DNA of 64,000 nt from Coriobacteriaceae bacterium (GTDB lineage Bacteria > Actinomycetota > Coriobacteriia > Coriobacteriales > Coriobacteriaceae). Positions 28,899-37,771 of this stretch are shown piece after piece. The stretch covers positions 62,001 through 126,000 of the forward strand of contig CABJBO010000003.1 of the NCBI GenBank assembly GCA_902363875.1, given 5' to 3'. The translations under genes and the position numbers were made by a program. Every line of letters starts with the position of its first letter. Within the stretch, counting starts at the first letter, position 1. The notes beneath the pieces are model-generated. The model was not told where the DNA came from. It ran no database searches and saw nothing but the letters and a program-made list of their open reading frames with translations.

Positions 28899-28940
28899 AA
28901 GCCTGGTGCAGCATCAATCGCTGTACCGGGCTTATTTGTG
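28899..28940 (+). terminator. Terminator of glf
   Basis: A 13-bp stem with two G-U pairs (28899-28911 with 28921-28933), a 9-nt loop and a short ATTTG tail follow the glf stop codon by about 45 bp. Confidence 0.7.
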
Positions 28941-29017
28941 GAGCAATCAAGCGCACCGCGATGCCAAAATTCGCGGCGATCAAGCAAACGGCCCAGCCCA
29001 TGAGTTACTCATGAACA

Positions 29018-29049
29018 GAAAAGGCCGCCCGACGCAAGTCGAACGACCT
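29018..29049 (-). terminator. Terminator of the CotH-ricin gene
   Basis: On the minus strand a 12-bp stem (29049-29038 with 29033-29022) with loop TTGC is followed by TTTTC. It lies about 65 bp past the stop codon of the CotH-ricin gene. Confidence 0.75.
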
Positions 29050-29112
29050 CAGTAAATAGCCAAATAAAACAACAAGACCCTAAACACGGACGTAAAAAAT
29101 CAGTCTAAAGCC

Positions 29113-32100
29113 CTATTGCGCCGTCTCAAGCCAATCCAGACGACTGTTGAGCCATGCGCGTACATCATCGGGAGACTCAGAAGAGACACCCCACAGTATG
29201 GACTCCATGTTCACAGAGGTAGCAACACTGGACTCATACGCAAGGTAATCCTGCCCATTGATGCACCCCCGGGCTTCGTCAAGCACTTCCTGCTTGACGG
29301 CATCAACAGCAGCGCGAACCGTCGGATCCTGCAGCAGACGAAAGCCTAAAAGAGCATTGCGCGTATGCCAACCCTGCGGCGACAAGTAACTGTCACTTGA
29401 CTGGGATGAAAGAGCGTTTCCCATCGCCAAGTCAAAATCCCAGGCTGGACCGAAAACAAACCGCGAGTCGCCAGAGGTATCAGAATTCTTGAACAGATAC
29501 GTTGACGAGTAATTAAAACCGTCAACGCACTTGGTGATCTCATTGAGCCAGTAAAGGCGCGCAAGAGAATCAATGTCGCAGTAATCCGCCGTCGTTTTTC
29601 CCGTCTCAGGATTGACACCTCCGTTGCGAATGCAATCGAAGAATTCCTGGAAACGAGAACTCAAATATTCAGCTTCATCCTTGGTCCAAACACCAGGCGA
29701 CTTGCACACAAAGTACAGTACGCCGTTTCCCGAATCTACGCTAAACCAGGCGCCCTCATTCACATAGCGCTCCTGATCAAACTCAATCAGATAGCCGCCC
29801 GTGATGTCGGAGGGATTTTGCAGTCCCGTAGCGTACTTCATTCGATTACCGCAAGAGTTAACCCCCTCGACAAGCTGATAGCTTGTCCCGCCATTAACGG
29901 CGTCGTTAGCGTCTTCAAGGTTGTCGATGTCCACGCGACCCGAGTTGATCTGGACCTTCTCGCAGAGCATATAGGCACCGCGGTATTGTCCGTCATAATA
30001 CAGATCAACGGCACGGTACTCAATCGGTGCATGAGTTCCCAATGCAGACGCAAGCGAATATGCCGCAGCATTGCGCATCGAAGTTCCATCGTAAGCGTTT
30101 GCCAAAAGCACCCAGGTCTTATTCTTATTCGCTTTATCGCCCGTCTCCAAAAGGTCGGCCTTCTTATCGAGCTTGATCTGATATGGCTTCTTGTCCATCA
30201 TCCATGTGCTGTTGCCGCGGCCCTTAATCTGAGATAATGCGCCGTCATACACAGAGACGCCGGAGGCGTCAACAAGCTTCATGGAGCCGGTAGCAACTGC
30301 AGTATGATCTCCACTCGATTCGATGTAGCCACGCCCATAATTGACCGGATCGTCGCTGCTAATAAACATCGAAGCCACGCCAGCGGTCTGCTTAATGTCA
30401 AACGTGAACAAATCGGCCGCATCAAGGGCGGATCGAACGGCAATCGGATTATCAGAGTTTACACTGCTTGTCAGGCCAAGATCGCTCAACGTCACCGAAG
30501 ACCCCACGGTAAGTCCAACAGAGTAGTCTCCTACGGTAATAGACGTCTCCGGCCCGCCGCTGTATACAAGCTGAGCAGTGTTAAGGTCAAAAACAGACGG
30601 AAGCGCAAAGTGCGCATTGCCGTAACGATCAAAGGTCATTCCAATTTCAAGCGAGTCCGAGCGAAGACTCAGATTGTATTCAGACGCAGCCGCGCTATGC
30701 GAAATGACAAGATCGCCGGGATTGCTAACATTCCTAAACTCCCATTCGGACTGCGGAGTTGTCATGTCGATAGAAATAATAGCGAGCACACCCGATTCGG
30801 CCCCGCGCTTGGTCGATAGCGCATAGTCACCGAGCGCAGACTGGATATAACCACCGCTGAAAGTAGGAACATACTTCCAAGACTGAGCTTTGGTATCGTT
30901 CTCGGCATACTGCTGGACAATGGTCCCCGATTTGGCACGGCCTGAGCGAACATCAAGACACAAACCCGAGTTGATGTTCTTAATGGTAAAGAAACCGCCG
31001 CCCGTGTTCTCGAGATGCCACTGTTGAGCCGCCGAGCCATTGAAAACGTACGTCTGAAGCGCAAGTCCCCCGTCAGACGAAGCGTTCGGAACATCAAGAA
31101 CTTGCCTGGTGCCACTCTGGTTTAGCAGATAGTAGTCACCATTCTCAATCAAATTGCATGGGACGAGCAACCACGATTGGGCCTTGGTTCCGTTACTCGA
31201 GTACGTAGAAACACTGTTACCAGCAGCGCTCGATCCACCGGAAAGATCGATACATCTGCCGGACTGTTTGTTTTTAATACGATATCCCCCGTTTAAGCTA
31301 GCATCCAAGATCCAGTATGAATAACCCGAAGGCTCTTTACGATATTCGATTCCACTTTTCGCGATTTCCGTCAAATACAGGCCCGAGTTGGCATTTTTAA
31401 AGGTATACGAGCCATCATCTTGACGCTCAAGCACCCACTTCTGCGCCAGAGACAGATTTGAACTCCAAAGCTGCGATGCAGCACCAGAATCCTTTGACCC
31501 ACCGGAAACGTCAAGAACACCTGATTCGTCAACAGTTGTCTTAAGCTGGAAAGAACCAGAATGATCTACTGGAGACGTGTTGAACGTCCATTTTTGAGCG
31601 TCAGTATGGTTGGCCTGATACATTTGCAGTTGGTTGCCATTAGAAAGAGAAGCACTGGGAACGTCCAACGCCCTACCTGTTAGTGCCGAGACAACTTCAA
31701 TGTGACCGTCAGAAGTCTGCAAAAGACGCCATTGCTGTGCCGGAGTTCGATTAGATGAGTACTGCTGAATGCGCACGCCGGAAGACTTGGAACCACCAGG
31801 AATATCAAATGAACGACCTGACAGCGCAGAGAAAATGGAATAGTATCCTGTATTCTGATCGAACACAACATTCCAAGCCTGAGCCAACGAATCGTTATCT
31901 TCGTAGATTTGAACAGCGGCTCCGTTATCTAAAGATCCGCCCCAAAGGTCAATCATCTTTTTATCCGACAGAGCGGTAGAAATACGATAGGAGCCGTCTT
32001 TAACAGGTTGAGTGACGCGCTCGACCCTCCATTTTTGCGCCTTGGTGCCATTTGACGTATAAAGGCAGACATTAGCTCCTTTTTTTGAGCTTCCACCGGA

Positions 32101-32559
32101 AACATCAAGAAATAAATCATTGCAGTCAGAACGAATCGAATACGATCCGTCAGCATTCTGGACAAATTTCCATCGTTGAGCCTGCGTGTTGTTCGAATCA
32201 TATAGCTGCGCATTAGCACCCGCTATTTTTGAACCACCAGCAACATCAAGCACCATGCCGGTAATCGAATTCTCAATGGAATAAGAGGACCCTTTCTTAG
32301 AAATTCTCCAAGCCTGGGCATAGGTATGATTACCTTCATAAACCTGCACGTTCGACCCGTTAACGCAATAACCGCCCGCAACATCCAATGATTTATCGGC
32401 AATAACATTAGTGATAGTGTAAACACCGTCATCAAGCTCAGCATAGCTCTTGGCCTCTGCCTGAGTTGGCATTACGCAAAACGCGATGAATAAGAGAAGC
32501 AGTGCCATTCCCCTCGATCGTTTTCGAATGCAGATTCGAACCGCATCAGTACCAACCAT
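29113..32559 (-). CDS. Secreted ricin-type lectin array with C-terminal CotH kinase-like domain
   Basis: With ATG at 32559 (AGGTGAT just upstream) the protein has 1148 residues. A signal peptide (MALLLLFIAFCVM...AEAKS) is followed by 12 ricin-type repeats of about 45 residues up to about residue 580. Each has the form LDVxGGSxxxGAxVQxYxxNxTxAQxW; repeats 8 and 12 are degenerate, giving four trefoils. A linker leads to a CotH domain (about residues 720-1120): LSQIKGRGNSTW, KKPYQIKLDKKA, EYRAVDLYYDGQYRGAYMLCEK and GPAWDFDLAMGN. CotH proteins are atypical kinases; the WDFD and GRGNS motifs are conserved. What it would phosphorylate is unknown. No LPXTG or C-terminal anchor is seen, so the lectin repeats probably hold it at the surface. 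Confidence 0.88.
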   Translation of the reverse strand: MVGTDAVRICIRKRSRGMALLLLFIAFCVMPTQAEAKSYAELDDGVYTITNVIADKSLDVAGGYCVNGSNVQVYEGNHTYAQAWRISKKGSSYSIENSITGMVLDVAGGSKIAGANAQLYDSNNTQAQRWKFVQNADGSYSIRSDCNDLFLDVSGGSSKKGANVCLYTSNGTKAQKWRVERVTQPVKDGSYRISTALSDKKMIDLWGGSLDNGAAVQIYEDNDSLAQAWNVVFDQNTGYYSIFSALSGRSFDIPGGSKSSGVRIQQYSSNRTPAQQWRLLQTSDGHIEVVSALTGRALDVPSASLSNGNQLQMYQANHTDAQKWTFNTSPVDHSGSFQLKTTVDESGVLDVSGGSKDSGAASQLWSSNLSLAQKWVLERQDDGSYTFKNANSGLYLTEIAKSGIEYRKEPSGYSYWILDASLNGGYRIKNKQSGRCIDLSGGSSAAGNSVSTYSSNGTKAQSWLLVPCNLIENGDYYLLNQSGTRQVLDVPNASSDGGLALQTYVFNGSAAQQWHLENTGGGFFTIKNINSGLCLDVRSGRAKSGTIVQQYAENDTKAQSWKYVPTFSGGYIQSALGDYALSTKRGAESGVLAIISIDMTTPQSEWEFRNVSNPGDLVISHSAAASEYNLSLRSDSLEIGMTFDRYGNAHFALPSVFDLNTAQLVYSGGPETSITVGDYSVGLTVGSSVTLSDLGLTSSVNSDNPIAVRSALDAADLFTFDIKQTAGVASMFISSDDPVNYGRGYIESSGDHTAVATGSMKLVDASGVSVYDGALSQIKGRGNSTWMMDKKPYQIKLDKKADLLETGDKANKNKTWVLLANAYDGTSMRNAAAYSLASALGTHAPIEYRAVDLYYDGQYRGAYMLCEKVQINSGRVDIDNLEDANDAVNGGTSYQLVEGVNSCGNRMKYATGLQNPSDITGGYLIEFDQERYVNEGAWFSVDSGNGVLYFVCKSPGVWTKDEAEYLSSRFQEFFDCIRNGGVNPETGKTTADYCDIDSLARLYWLNEITKCVDGFNYSSTYLFKNSDTSGDSRFVFGPAWDFDLAMGNALSSQSSDSYLSPQGWHTRNALLGFRLLQDPTVRAAVDAVKQEVLDEARGCINGQDYLAYESSVATSVNMESILWGVSSESPDDVRAWLNSRLDWLETAQ

Positions 32560-32709
32560 CAAATCACCTAATCCCCTAAACACTACTTAACTACACCTTG
32601 AACGAACAGCCCAATTAGAGCAATACGGAAATCGACAAGCGGTGAAATTGCTGCACTGGGTCTCTTTATGCGACGATTGAAGCACACCACGGTCCAGATT
32701 AACAAATTG

Positions 32710-32739
32710 GGCCGTAAGTCATCCCTATGTCTTACGGCC
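32710..32739. repeat. 9-bp inverted repeat in the divergent intergenic region
   Basis: GGCCGTAAG (32710-32718) and CTTACGGCC (32731-32739) are perfect complements separated by 12 bases, between the divergent CotH gene and the GT2 pseudogene. No T-run follows on either strand. Confidence 0.6.
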
Positions 32740-32778
32740 AGTGTTTAAACAAAAGCACGGTTCATGAATGAATTCCAT

Positions 32779-32803
32779 CTGGTTTTAAAGTCATTAAAAC
32801 CAG
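32779..32803. repeat. 10-bp palindrome, possible operator
   Basis: CTGGTTTTAA (32779-32788) and TTAAAACCAG (32794-32803) are perfect complements separated by AGTCA. The site lies 20-40 bp ahead of the first possible start of the GT2 pseudogene and about 220 bp upstream of the CotH gene. The AT-rich arms fit a regulator binding site better than a terminator. Confidence 0.5.
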
Positions 32804-32821
32804 ACTAAATAACCAACGACT

Positions 32822-33787
32822 ATGCTTCTTACGGTCACAAACAAAACCATAGAGAGCAACGTGAATTCAAGCGATATTGCCGTAATCATTCCCTGTTGCA
32901 ACGAAGCGCCGACCATCGCCAAGGTTGTAGACGATTTTCACCGCGAACTGCCTGAAGCCACAATCTATGTCTATGACAACAATTCGACTGATAGCACTGT
33001 GCAAATTGCACGTGAACACAGAGCGTCCGTAAAATTTGAACCCCGACAAGACAAGGGCAACGTATGCCGTCAAATGTTCCGTAATATCGAGGCCGATTGT
33101 TATCTCATGGCCGATGAAGACGACACCTATCCGGCGGAGTCAGTGCACGATTTGTGCAAACCCATCTTTGCCGGCGAAGCTGATATAACCGTCGGTGATC
33201 GTCTGTCCAACGGAACGTACGCAGAGGAGAACAAGCGCGCTTTCACGAATTTGGCAACAACCTTGTACGCAGCATGATCAAGTGGATTTATGGTTACAGC
33301 TCTGACGGCGTCATGACTGGCTATCGTGCCAAAGCAAGCTCTTCGTTAAGACGCTTCCCGAGCTCTCCGAAGGCTTCCAAATCGAAACAGAACTATCCAT
33401 CCACGCGATCGACCATCGTTGCCGGATCAAAGATGTATCCATCGAGTACCGCGACCGCCCGGCTGGATCGGAGTCCAAACTCAATACCATAAGCGATGTT
33501 ATTAGAGTCATTGCCATGATCGGTACCCTTTTAAGGACTACCGTCCGCTTAAATTCTTCTCGCTTGTTGCGCTCGTCTTTGCGGTTATCTGTCTTATCAT
33601 AAGATTTCCTCTCATCACAGAATACCTTGCCACCGGTTTGATGCCTCGCTTCCCCACCGCAAGACTCGCAGTCGCATTTATGTTCCTGTACGGATTGTCG
33701 CCCGCCACAGGCTTCATATTGGATTCCGTCTCCGAGGTGGAGCGAAAGGAATGGGAACCTAAGGTAAATAAGACAAACGATCAGTAG
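32822..33787 (+). pseudogene. Decayed GT2 glycosyltransferase (polyprenyl-phosphate sugar transferase type)
   Basis: This is a broken homologue of the intact gene at 40380-41324. The first frame (to about 33277) aligns through VIIPCCNEAPTIAKVVDDF, YVYDNNSTDSTV and GDRLSNGTYAEENKRAF. The frame then shifts at 33275 to MIKWIYGYSSDGVMTGYRAK. It breaks again, and the C-terminal membrane part resumes at about 33530 (FKDYRPLKFFSLVAL...ATGFILDSVSEVERKEWE) to TAG at 33785-33787. The catalytic DGDD of the intact copy reads DEDD here. With several frameshifts it cannot make a full product. Start is either ATG 32822 or GTG 32861. Confidence 0.9.
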
Positions 33788-34164
33788 CCACTGTATTAAG
33801 GCGCCTCTTACCGACTCAGGAAATAAGCGGCAGCCCGTGTCAACGTTTTCAATTGATTCAGCAACAACCATAGTTGAATCAATTATCGTCGCCCCATTAG
33901 ACCAATAGCAGCATTGCACTTAGAAATTAAAATAGGCCTTTGTGCTGCAGAAGGGAATTAATATTCCAAGCACAGTTCTTGTGCCATTCACAATAGGAGA
34001 AAGTCGATAATATAATTTATAGTTAAACAATAAAAGCTGGAATTCTATTAATAGGAAGATTCCCCTGTCACGCAAACAATCAAGACACTTTAACCCTTCC
34101 AATTCCACTTACGCACCAAATTTGCCATGAGCTATTGGAAGCCATTTATGAAGGGAAGCCTTTT
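33788..34164 (+). other. AT-rich intergenic region upstream of licD
   Basis: About 375 bp without a convincing gene. It is clearly AT-richer than the flanking core and holds the licD promoter at 33987-34016. Nothing else recognisable was seen. Confidence 0.6.
33987..34016 (+). promoter_or_regulatory. Candidate promoter of licD
   Basis: TTCACA (33987-33992), an 18-bp spacer and a perfect TATAAT (34011-34016) lie about 150 bp ahead of the LicD start. Confidence 0.6.
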
Positions 34165-35313
34165 ATGCTCAGTAAGATTAAACAATTCCTCCCAGGTTCC
34201 TCGCGTTCCCTACACGCCATGCACAACGACATTCAAATCCTTCGTGATAACATCATTCGTTTCCAACAAGAAACGCAAGAACAGATTGAGCGTCTTTATA
34301 AACGAGTCGAGACCGCCGATAACGGTATTAACATGAATATCGATTACAAGTTTGATTGTCGAACTATCCCCATGATCGAATCTATCGCTAACGATATTGA
34401 CGCACACGACGAACACATGAAGATGTTCGCTTGGGACAACTATCGGAAACCGGGCGAGAGCATACAGGACGCCAAGAAACGCTTTTTCAGAGAACTGCCC
34501 AAAGCAGAGGGCGGTCTTCGCCTACTCCAGCTCGGATGCGGAAAATTGCTCGGAGAATTCGACGCGCTGTGCAAAGACAATAACATAGACTACTGGATTA
34601 ATTTCGGAACCCTTATCGGTGCCATCAGACACAAAGGATTCATACCTTGGGACGATGATACTGATCTTGGCATAATGCGAGATGATCTCGAAAGGTTACA
34701 GGAAATTGTCCGCAGTGACCGTAGATATAAAATTACTGTTGTCTATGATCACTATGTGCATTGTCGTCAAATTCGTTTTCTCTATAACGATGAGGATATC
34801 CCATGTTTCCTTGATCTGTTTATCTATGACTGGGCACCCTCGATTGATAACGACTACGCTGAAAAGCAAAGGGAATTACGGCGGACAATGGTTGAGGAAA
34901 TGGAAACAGATTCAGAGCTCGATTTTTGGAAAAATGAACCTTACTATTCGGGCGAAAAAAACTGTAACATCCAGAAACACTTTGACAGCTGCCTAGAAAG
35001 GTCTAAGGAAGCTGGACTCATCTGTGATAAGAAAGATGCAGTCGGCATCATGTGGTCTATCGATAATCTAGATGACGGCAAACAAAGGCAGTGGGTCTAT
35101 CCTATCGAAGATTTGTACCCTACACAGCAAATAGAATTTGAAGGGGAACAGCTTAAAGCGCCGTGCAATCCTGATATCTTTCTCTGGAGCCGTTATGGCA
35201 ACATATACGATCTTCCAAAGGATATCAATACGCATTTTGAACACGTAAATCATGATGATCTCGAATGTGGAAATGCAAATAATGCAATCAGAAAAATAAT
35301 TGCTAGTGACTAG
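34165..35313 (+). CDS. LicD family phosphotransferase
   Basis: A 382-residue protein with the LicD/fukutin core: YWINFGTLIGAIRHKGFIPWDDDTDLGIMRDDLERL (residues about 142-177), containing the conserved GxLLGAxRH and DDDxD-type motifs. LicD enzymes attach phosphocholine, or in relatives an alditol phosphate, from a CDP-linked donor to cell-surface glycans. Residues about 25-60 form a coiled coil that is not part of the minimal family. I chose ATG 34165, with GAAGGGAAG upstream. It converges on the TagD-like gene, which makes a CDP-alcohol, and they share a terminator. Confidence 0.88.
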   Translation: MLSKIKQFLPGSSRSLHAMHNDIQILRDNIIRFQQETQEQIERLYKRVETADNGINMNIDYKFDCRTIPMIESIANDIDAHDEHMKMFAWDNYRKPGESIQDAKKRFFRELPKAEGGLRLLQLGCGKLLGEFDALCKDNNIDYWINFGTLIGAIRHKGFIPWDDDTDLGIMRDDLERLQEIVRSDRRYKITVVYDHYVHCRQIRFLYNDEDIPCFLDLFIYDWAPSIDNDYAEKQRELRRTMVEEMETDSELDFWKNEPYYSGEKNCNIQKHFDSCLERSKEAGLICDKKDAVGIMWSIDNLDDGKQRQWVYPIEDLYPTQQIEFEGEQLKAPCNPDIFLWSRYGNIYDLPKDINTHFEHVNHDDLECGNANNAIRKIIASD

Positions 35314-35321
35314 CAAGCCAT

Positions 35322-35364
35322 AAAAGTCTTCCGGTGCACCATTAAGATGCACCGGAAGACTTTT
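35322..35364. terminator. Bidirectional terminator between licD and tagD
   Basis: A perfect 17-bp inverted repeat (35322-35338 and 35348-35364) with a 9-nt loop has AAAA at its left end and TTTTTT at its right. It can stop transcription in both directions. The stop codon of the minus-strand tagD gene abuts it. Confidence 0.9.
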
Positions 35365-35841
35365 TTACTGAGCAAGACGACTCTTTACCTCTGTAGTCGA
35401 GATGCCGGCAGTGCGATGTAAATAAACAACATCGCAATACGGTCTAAGAGCTTCAAATCGCTCATCGTCTTTCCAGTCGCCACCCATACAAACTATATCA
35501 ACATGATACGCCTGTATATCCCCCAGTTTCTGATTCCAACTGTCTTCCGGAATTACCAAATCAACGTACCGCAGCGCCTCAAGCATCTCACGCCTGACCT
35601 CATATGGATAAAAACTCTTCTTACCCTTAAGCGAATTAAACTCATCCGTTGAAAGGCCAACAATCAAATAATCGCCAAGTTTTGAAGCCTGCTGAAGAAG
35701 TCGCACGTGACCATAGTGAAGCAAATCAAACGTTCCGTATGTCAGCACTCGTTTTAATGAATGTCGGCCACCAGGTTCGGAATACTTCGAAGAAAGCAGT
35801 TCAGAATTAGCTTCCAGGCGAACAGATGAAAGCGAGCCCAT
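35365..35841 (-). CDS. tagD: Glycerol-3-phosphate cytidylyltransferase (TagD family)
   Basis: TagD makes CDP-glycerol. The domain LTYGTFDLLHYGHVRLL carries the HxGH nucleotidyltransferase motif, and RTAGISTTEVKSRL is the C-terminal RTxGISTT motif that binds CTP. I chose ATG 35841 (158 residues), with GGAG six bases upstream. The frame is open to 35904, but that would overlap tRNA-Arg(TCT) and its hairpin. Related enzymes make CDP-ethanolamine or ADP-sugars, so the substrate is inferred. Confidence 0.88.
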   Translation of the reverse strand: MGSLSSVRLEANSELLSSKYSEPGGRHSLKRVLTYGTFDLLHYGHVRLLQQASKLGDYLIVGLSTDEFNSLKGKKSFYPYEVRREMLEALRYVDLVIPEDSWNQKLGDIQAYHVDIVCMGGDWKDDERFEALRPYCDVVYLHRTAGISTTEVKSRLAQ

Positions 35842-35860
35842 TCCATACTCCAATAGATTA

Positions 35861-35883
35861 AGAGCCATCATAAAGATGGCTCT
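35861..35883 (-). terminator. Hairpin downstream of tRNA-Arg(TCT)
   Basis: On the minus strand a perfect 9-bp stem AGAGCCATC/GATGGCTCT with loop TTTAT is followed by TTAATCTATT. It is 14 bases past the tRNA 3' end and is probably a weak terminator. Confidence 0.6.
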
Positions 35884-35896
35884 GAGATACAAAGGG

Positions 35897-35970
35897 TGCT
35901 CCATGGCGGATTCGAACCGTCGACCTTGGGATTAGAAGTCCCCTGCTCTATCCAACTGAGCTAATGGAGC
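35897..35970 (-). tRNA. tRNA-Arg (anticodon TCT)
   Basis: The 74-nt sequence folds with acceptor GCTCCAT/ATGGAGC, D arm GCTC/GAGC, anticodon stem GGGGA/TCCCA around the loop CTTCTAA (anticodon TCT, reads AGA), and T loop TTCGAAT. The T stem GACGG/CCGCC has one A-C mismatch. CCA is not encoded. It lies between the tagD and ABC-transporter genes. Confidence 0.93.
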
Positions 35971-35988
35971 AAACAAGAAAAGTATAGC

Positions 35989-36756
35989 CTACTTGAACTG
36001 ATCTCGATACGCTTTGCAAACATCATCCACGGGACCATCCATCCTAAGATCACCCTTCTCAATCCACACAGCACGCTGGCAAATACGCTCAACCTGCTCC
36101 ATAGAATGAGAAACGAAAAGGACGGTAACATCACCAGATTCAATAAAATGCTGGATACGACGCTCGCATTTCTCTTGGAAGAATACATCGCCGACAGAGA
36201 GCGTCTCATCGACAATCAGAATATCTGGCTCAGTGATAGTCGCGATTGCAAAGGCAATGCGGGCAACCATACCCGAAGAGAAATTCTTCAACGGCATATC
36301 AACAAAATCTTGAAGCTCGGCAAACTCAATTATGCCGTCAAAATTGGCATCAACGAACTCTTTTGTATAGCCTAAGAGTGCGCCATTGAGATAAATATTT
36401 TCACGGGCAGTGAGCTCGGCATCAAAGCCTGCACCAAGCTCAATCAAAGGTGCGATGTTGCCATGAACCTTTACCTCGCCTTCAGAAGGCTCGAGTACAC
36501 CGGCGATAATCTTAAGCATGGTTGACTTGCCGGATCCGTTTGTACCAACGAGACCTACAACTTCGCCTCGATGAATATCAAAAGAAATGTGCTTTAGGGC
36601 TCGAAACTCTTCAAAAAAGAGCTGATGCTTTGCAAGCTTAATAAAATACTCTTTAAGATTAGTGAGGGACTCTGAGGCCATATTGAAAATCATAGTTACG
36701 TCTTTGACTTCAACGGCAAGAGGCTGATCCCCGTAATCCTTAACAGAAAAAGGCAT
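35989..36756 (-). CDS. tagH: Polysaccharide/teichoic acid export ABC transporter, ATP-binding subunit (TagH-like)
   Basis: A 255-residue ATPase with Walker A GTNGSGKST, the signature NFSSGMVARIAFA and Walker B DILIVDETLSVGD. It starts as the Wzt/TagH type (AVEVKDVTMIFNMASES) but lacks the long C-terminal carbohydrate-binding extension. I chose ATG 36756, with AAGGAT upstream; a TTG lies two codons further up. Nine bases separate it from the permease stop codon. Confidence 0.92.
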   Translation of the reverse strand: MPFSVKDYGDQPLAVEVKDVTMIFNMASESLTNLKEYFIKLAKHQLFFEEFRALKHISFDIHRGEVVGLVGTNGSGKSTMLKIIAGVLEPSEGEVKVHGNIAPLIELGAGFDAELTARENIYLNGALLGYTKEFVDANFDGIIEFAELQDFVDMPLKNFSSGMVARIAFAIATITEPDILIVDETLSVGDVFFQEKCERRIQHFIESGDVTVLFVSHSMEQVERICQRAVWIEKGDLRMDGPVDDVCKAYRDQFK

Positions 36757-36765
36757 GGTCAATCC

Positions 36766-37602
36766 TTAGATATAGAGAATGAACTTGTGCTCTGACTTAT
36801 GGAATACGACGTATCCCAATACAAGGGCAACAACAGCCCAAGCTACGCACATACCAACCGTGAAAAAAGTCGGAGTCGTCTGGAACAAGAAAATATCGCG
36901 CATAAACTGAATGTAGTTATACATGGGATTCGCGTACATGATAATGCGAACAACATGCGGCATCTTGCCGATAAAGTCTGTTGTCCAGAAAATGGGAGTG
37001 AGATAGGTCCAAGCAGTAATCACAACACTCCACAAGTGCATGATGTCGCGAAAAAATACGGTTAGAGCCGAAAGCATCATACCTAACCCCATGCAAAAAA
37101 GCATGAGAAGGAAGAGACAGACGGGCAGCAGAATCAAATGCCAAGTGGGAACAACATGGAACCAAATCATAACAATGGCAACGGCGATGAGGGAAAAACC
37201 AAAGTTAACAAGCGAAAAGAGCACCTTCTGAACAGGGAAAACCCATCGATGGACTTTTACTTTCTTTAGCAGCGATGACGCCCAAATGATGGACATGAGA
37301 GCCTGGTTAGTAGATTCCGACATTACGGAAAAAGTAACATTACCCACGATAAGATACAGAGGGTAAAGCTCAGGACTCACTGCGCCGTTTCGCCCCTGGG
37401 CAAAGATGGTCGAAAAGACAACAGCCATAACAATCATCATAAGCAGCGGATTCAAAACGGACCAAGCAACGCCCAAAAAACTCCGCCGATATTTAATCTT
37501 AAAATCCTTGGTAACCAGCTGCTTGAGAATAAATCGATCTTTCTCTACCTCATTCTTCGCATGAGAGGAGACAATCATTCCCTGATCGCTTTTAGATATC
37601 AT
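36766..37602 (-). CDS. tagG: Polysaccharide/teichoic acid export ABC transporter, permease (TagG-like)
   Basis: A 278-residue ABC-2 type permease with about six hydrophobic helices. It begins with the family's amphipathic segment (LKQLVTKDFKIKYRRSFLG) and continues VAWSVLNPLLMMIVMAV. It pairs with the ATPase downstream. Such pairs export lipid-linked glycans made in the cytoplasm, here plausibly the polymer built by the glycosyltransferases upstream. Confidence 0.92.
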   Translation of the reverse strand: MISKSDQGMIVSSHAKNEVEKDRFILKQLVTKDFKIKYRRSFLGVAWSVLNPLLMMIVMAVVFSTIFAQGRNGAVSPELYPLYLIVGNVTFSVMSESTNQALMSIIWASSLLKKVKVHRWVFPVQKVLFSLVNFGFSLIAVAIVMIWFHVVPTWHLILLPVCLFLLMLFCMGLGMMLSALTVFFRDIMHLWSVVITAWTYLTPIFWTTDFIGKMPHVVRIIMYANPMYNYIQFMRDIFLFQTTPTFFTVGMCVAWAVVALVLGYVVFHKSEHKFILYI

Positions 37603-37711
37603 TAACAGCTCCGCCGTCCATTTCCAATATCAACAATAATTTAAGAGTAATAATACCCGTAAGAGCGAAGCTCTCCATTGCGCATCATGCAATCCAGTAA
37701 ATACCAACAGT

Positions 37712-37740
37712 AAAAAGGCTCGCCATAAACATGACGAGCC
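37712..37740 (-). terminator. Terminator of the glycosyltransferase operon
   Basis: On the minus strand a 10-bp stem (37740-37731 with 37726-37717, one G-U pair) with loop GTTT is followed by TTTTT. It lies 32 bp past the GT2 stop codon and separates that operon from the tagGH genes. Confidence 0.85.
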
Positions 37741-37771
37741 AAATAAATCAACCCTGTGTAACAAATAATGG

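Noticed and set aside
33311..33919. 202-codon minus-strand ORF
   Set aside because: It lies opposite the decayed GT2 gene and resembles no known protein; the plus-strand remnant explains the sequence.
35842..35904. Longer TagD with start at 35904
   Set aside because: It would overlap the tRNA and its hairpin, and the ATG at 35841 has a better ribosome site.
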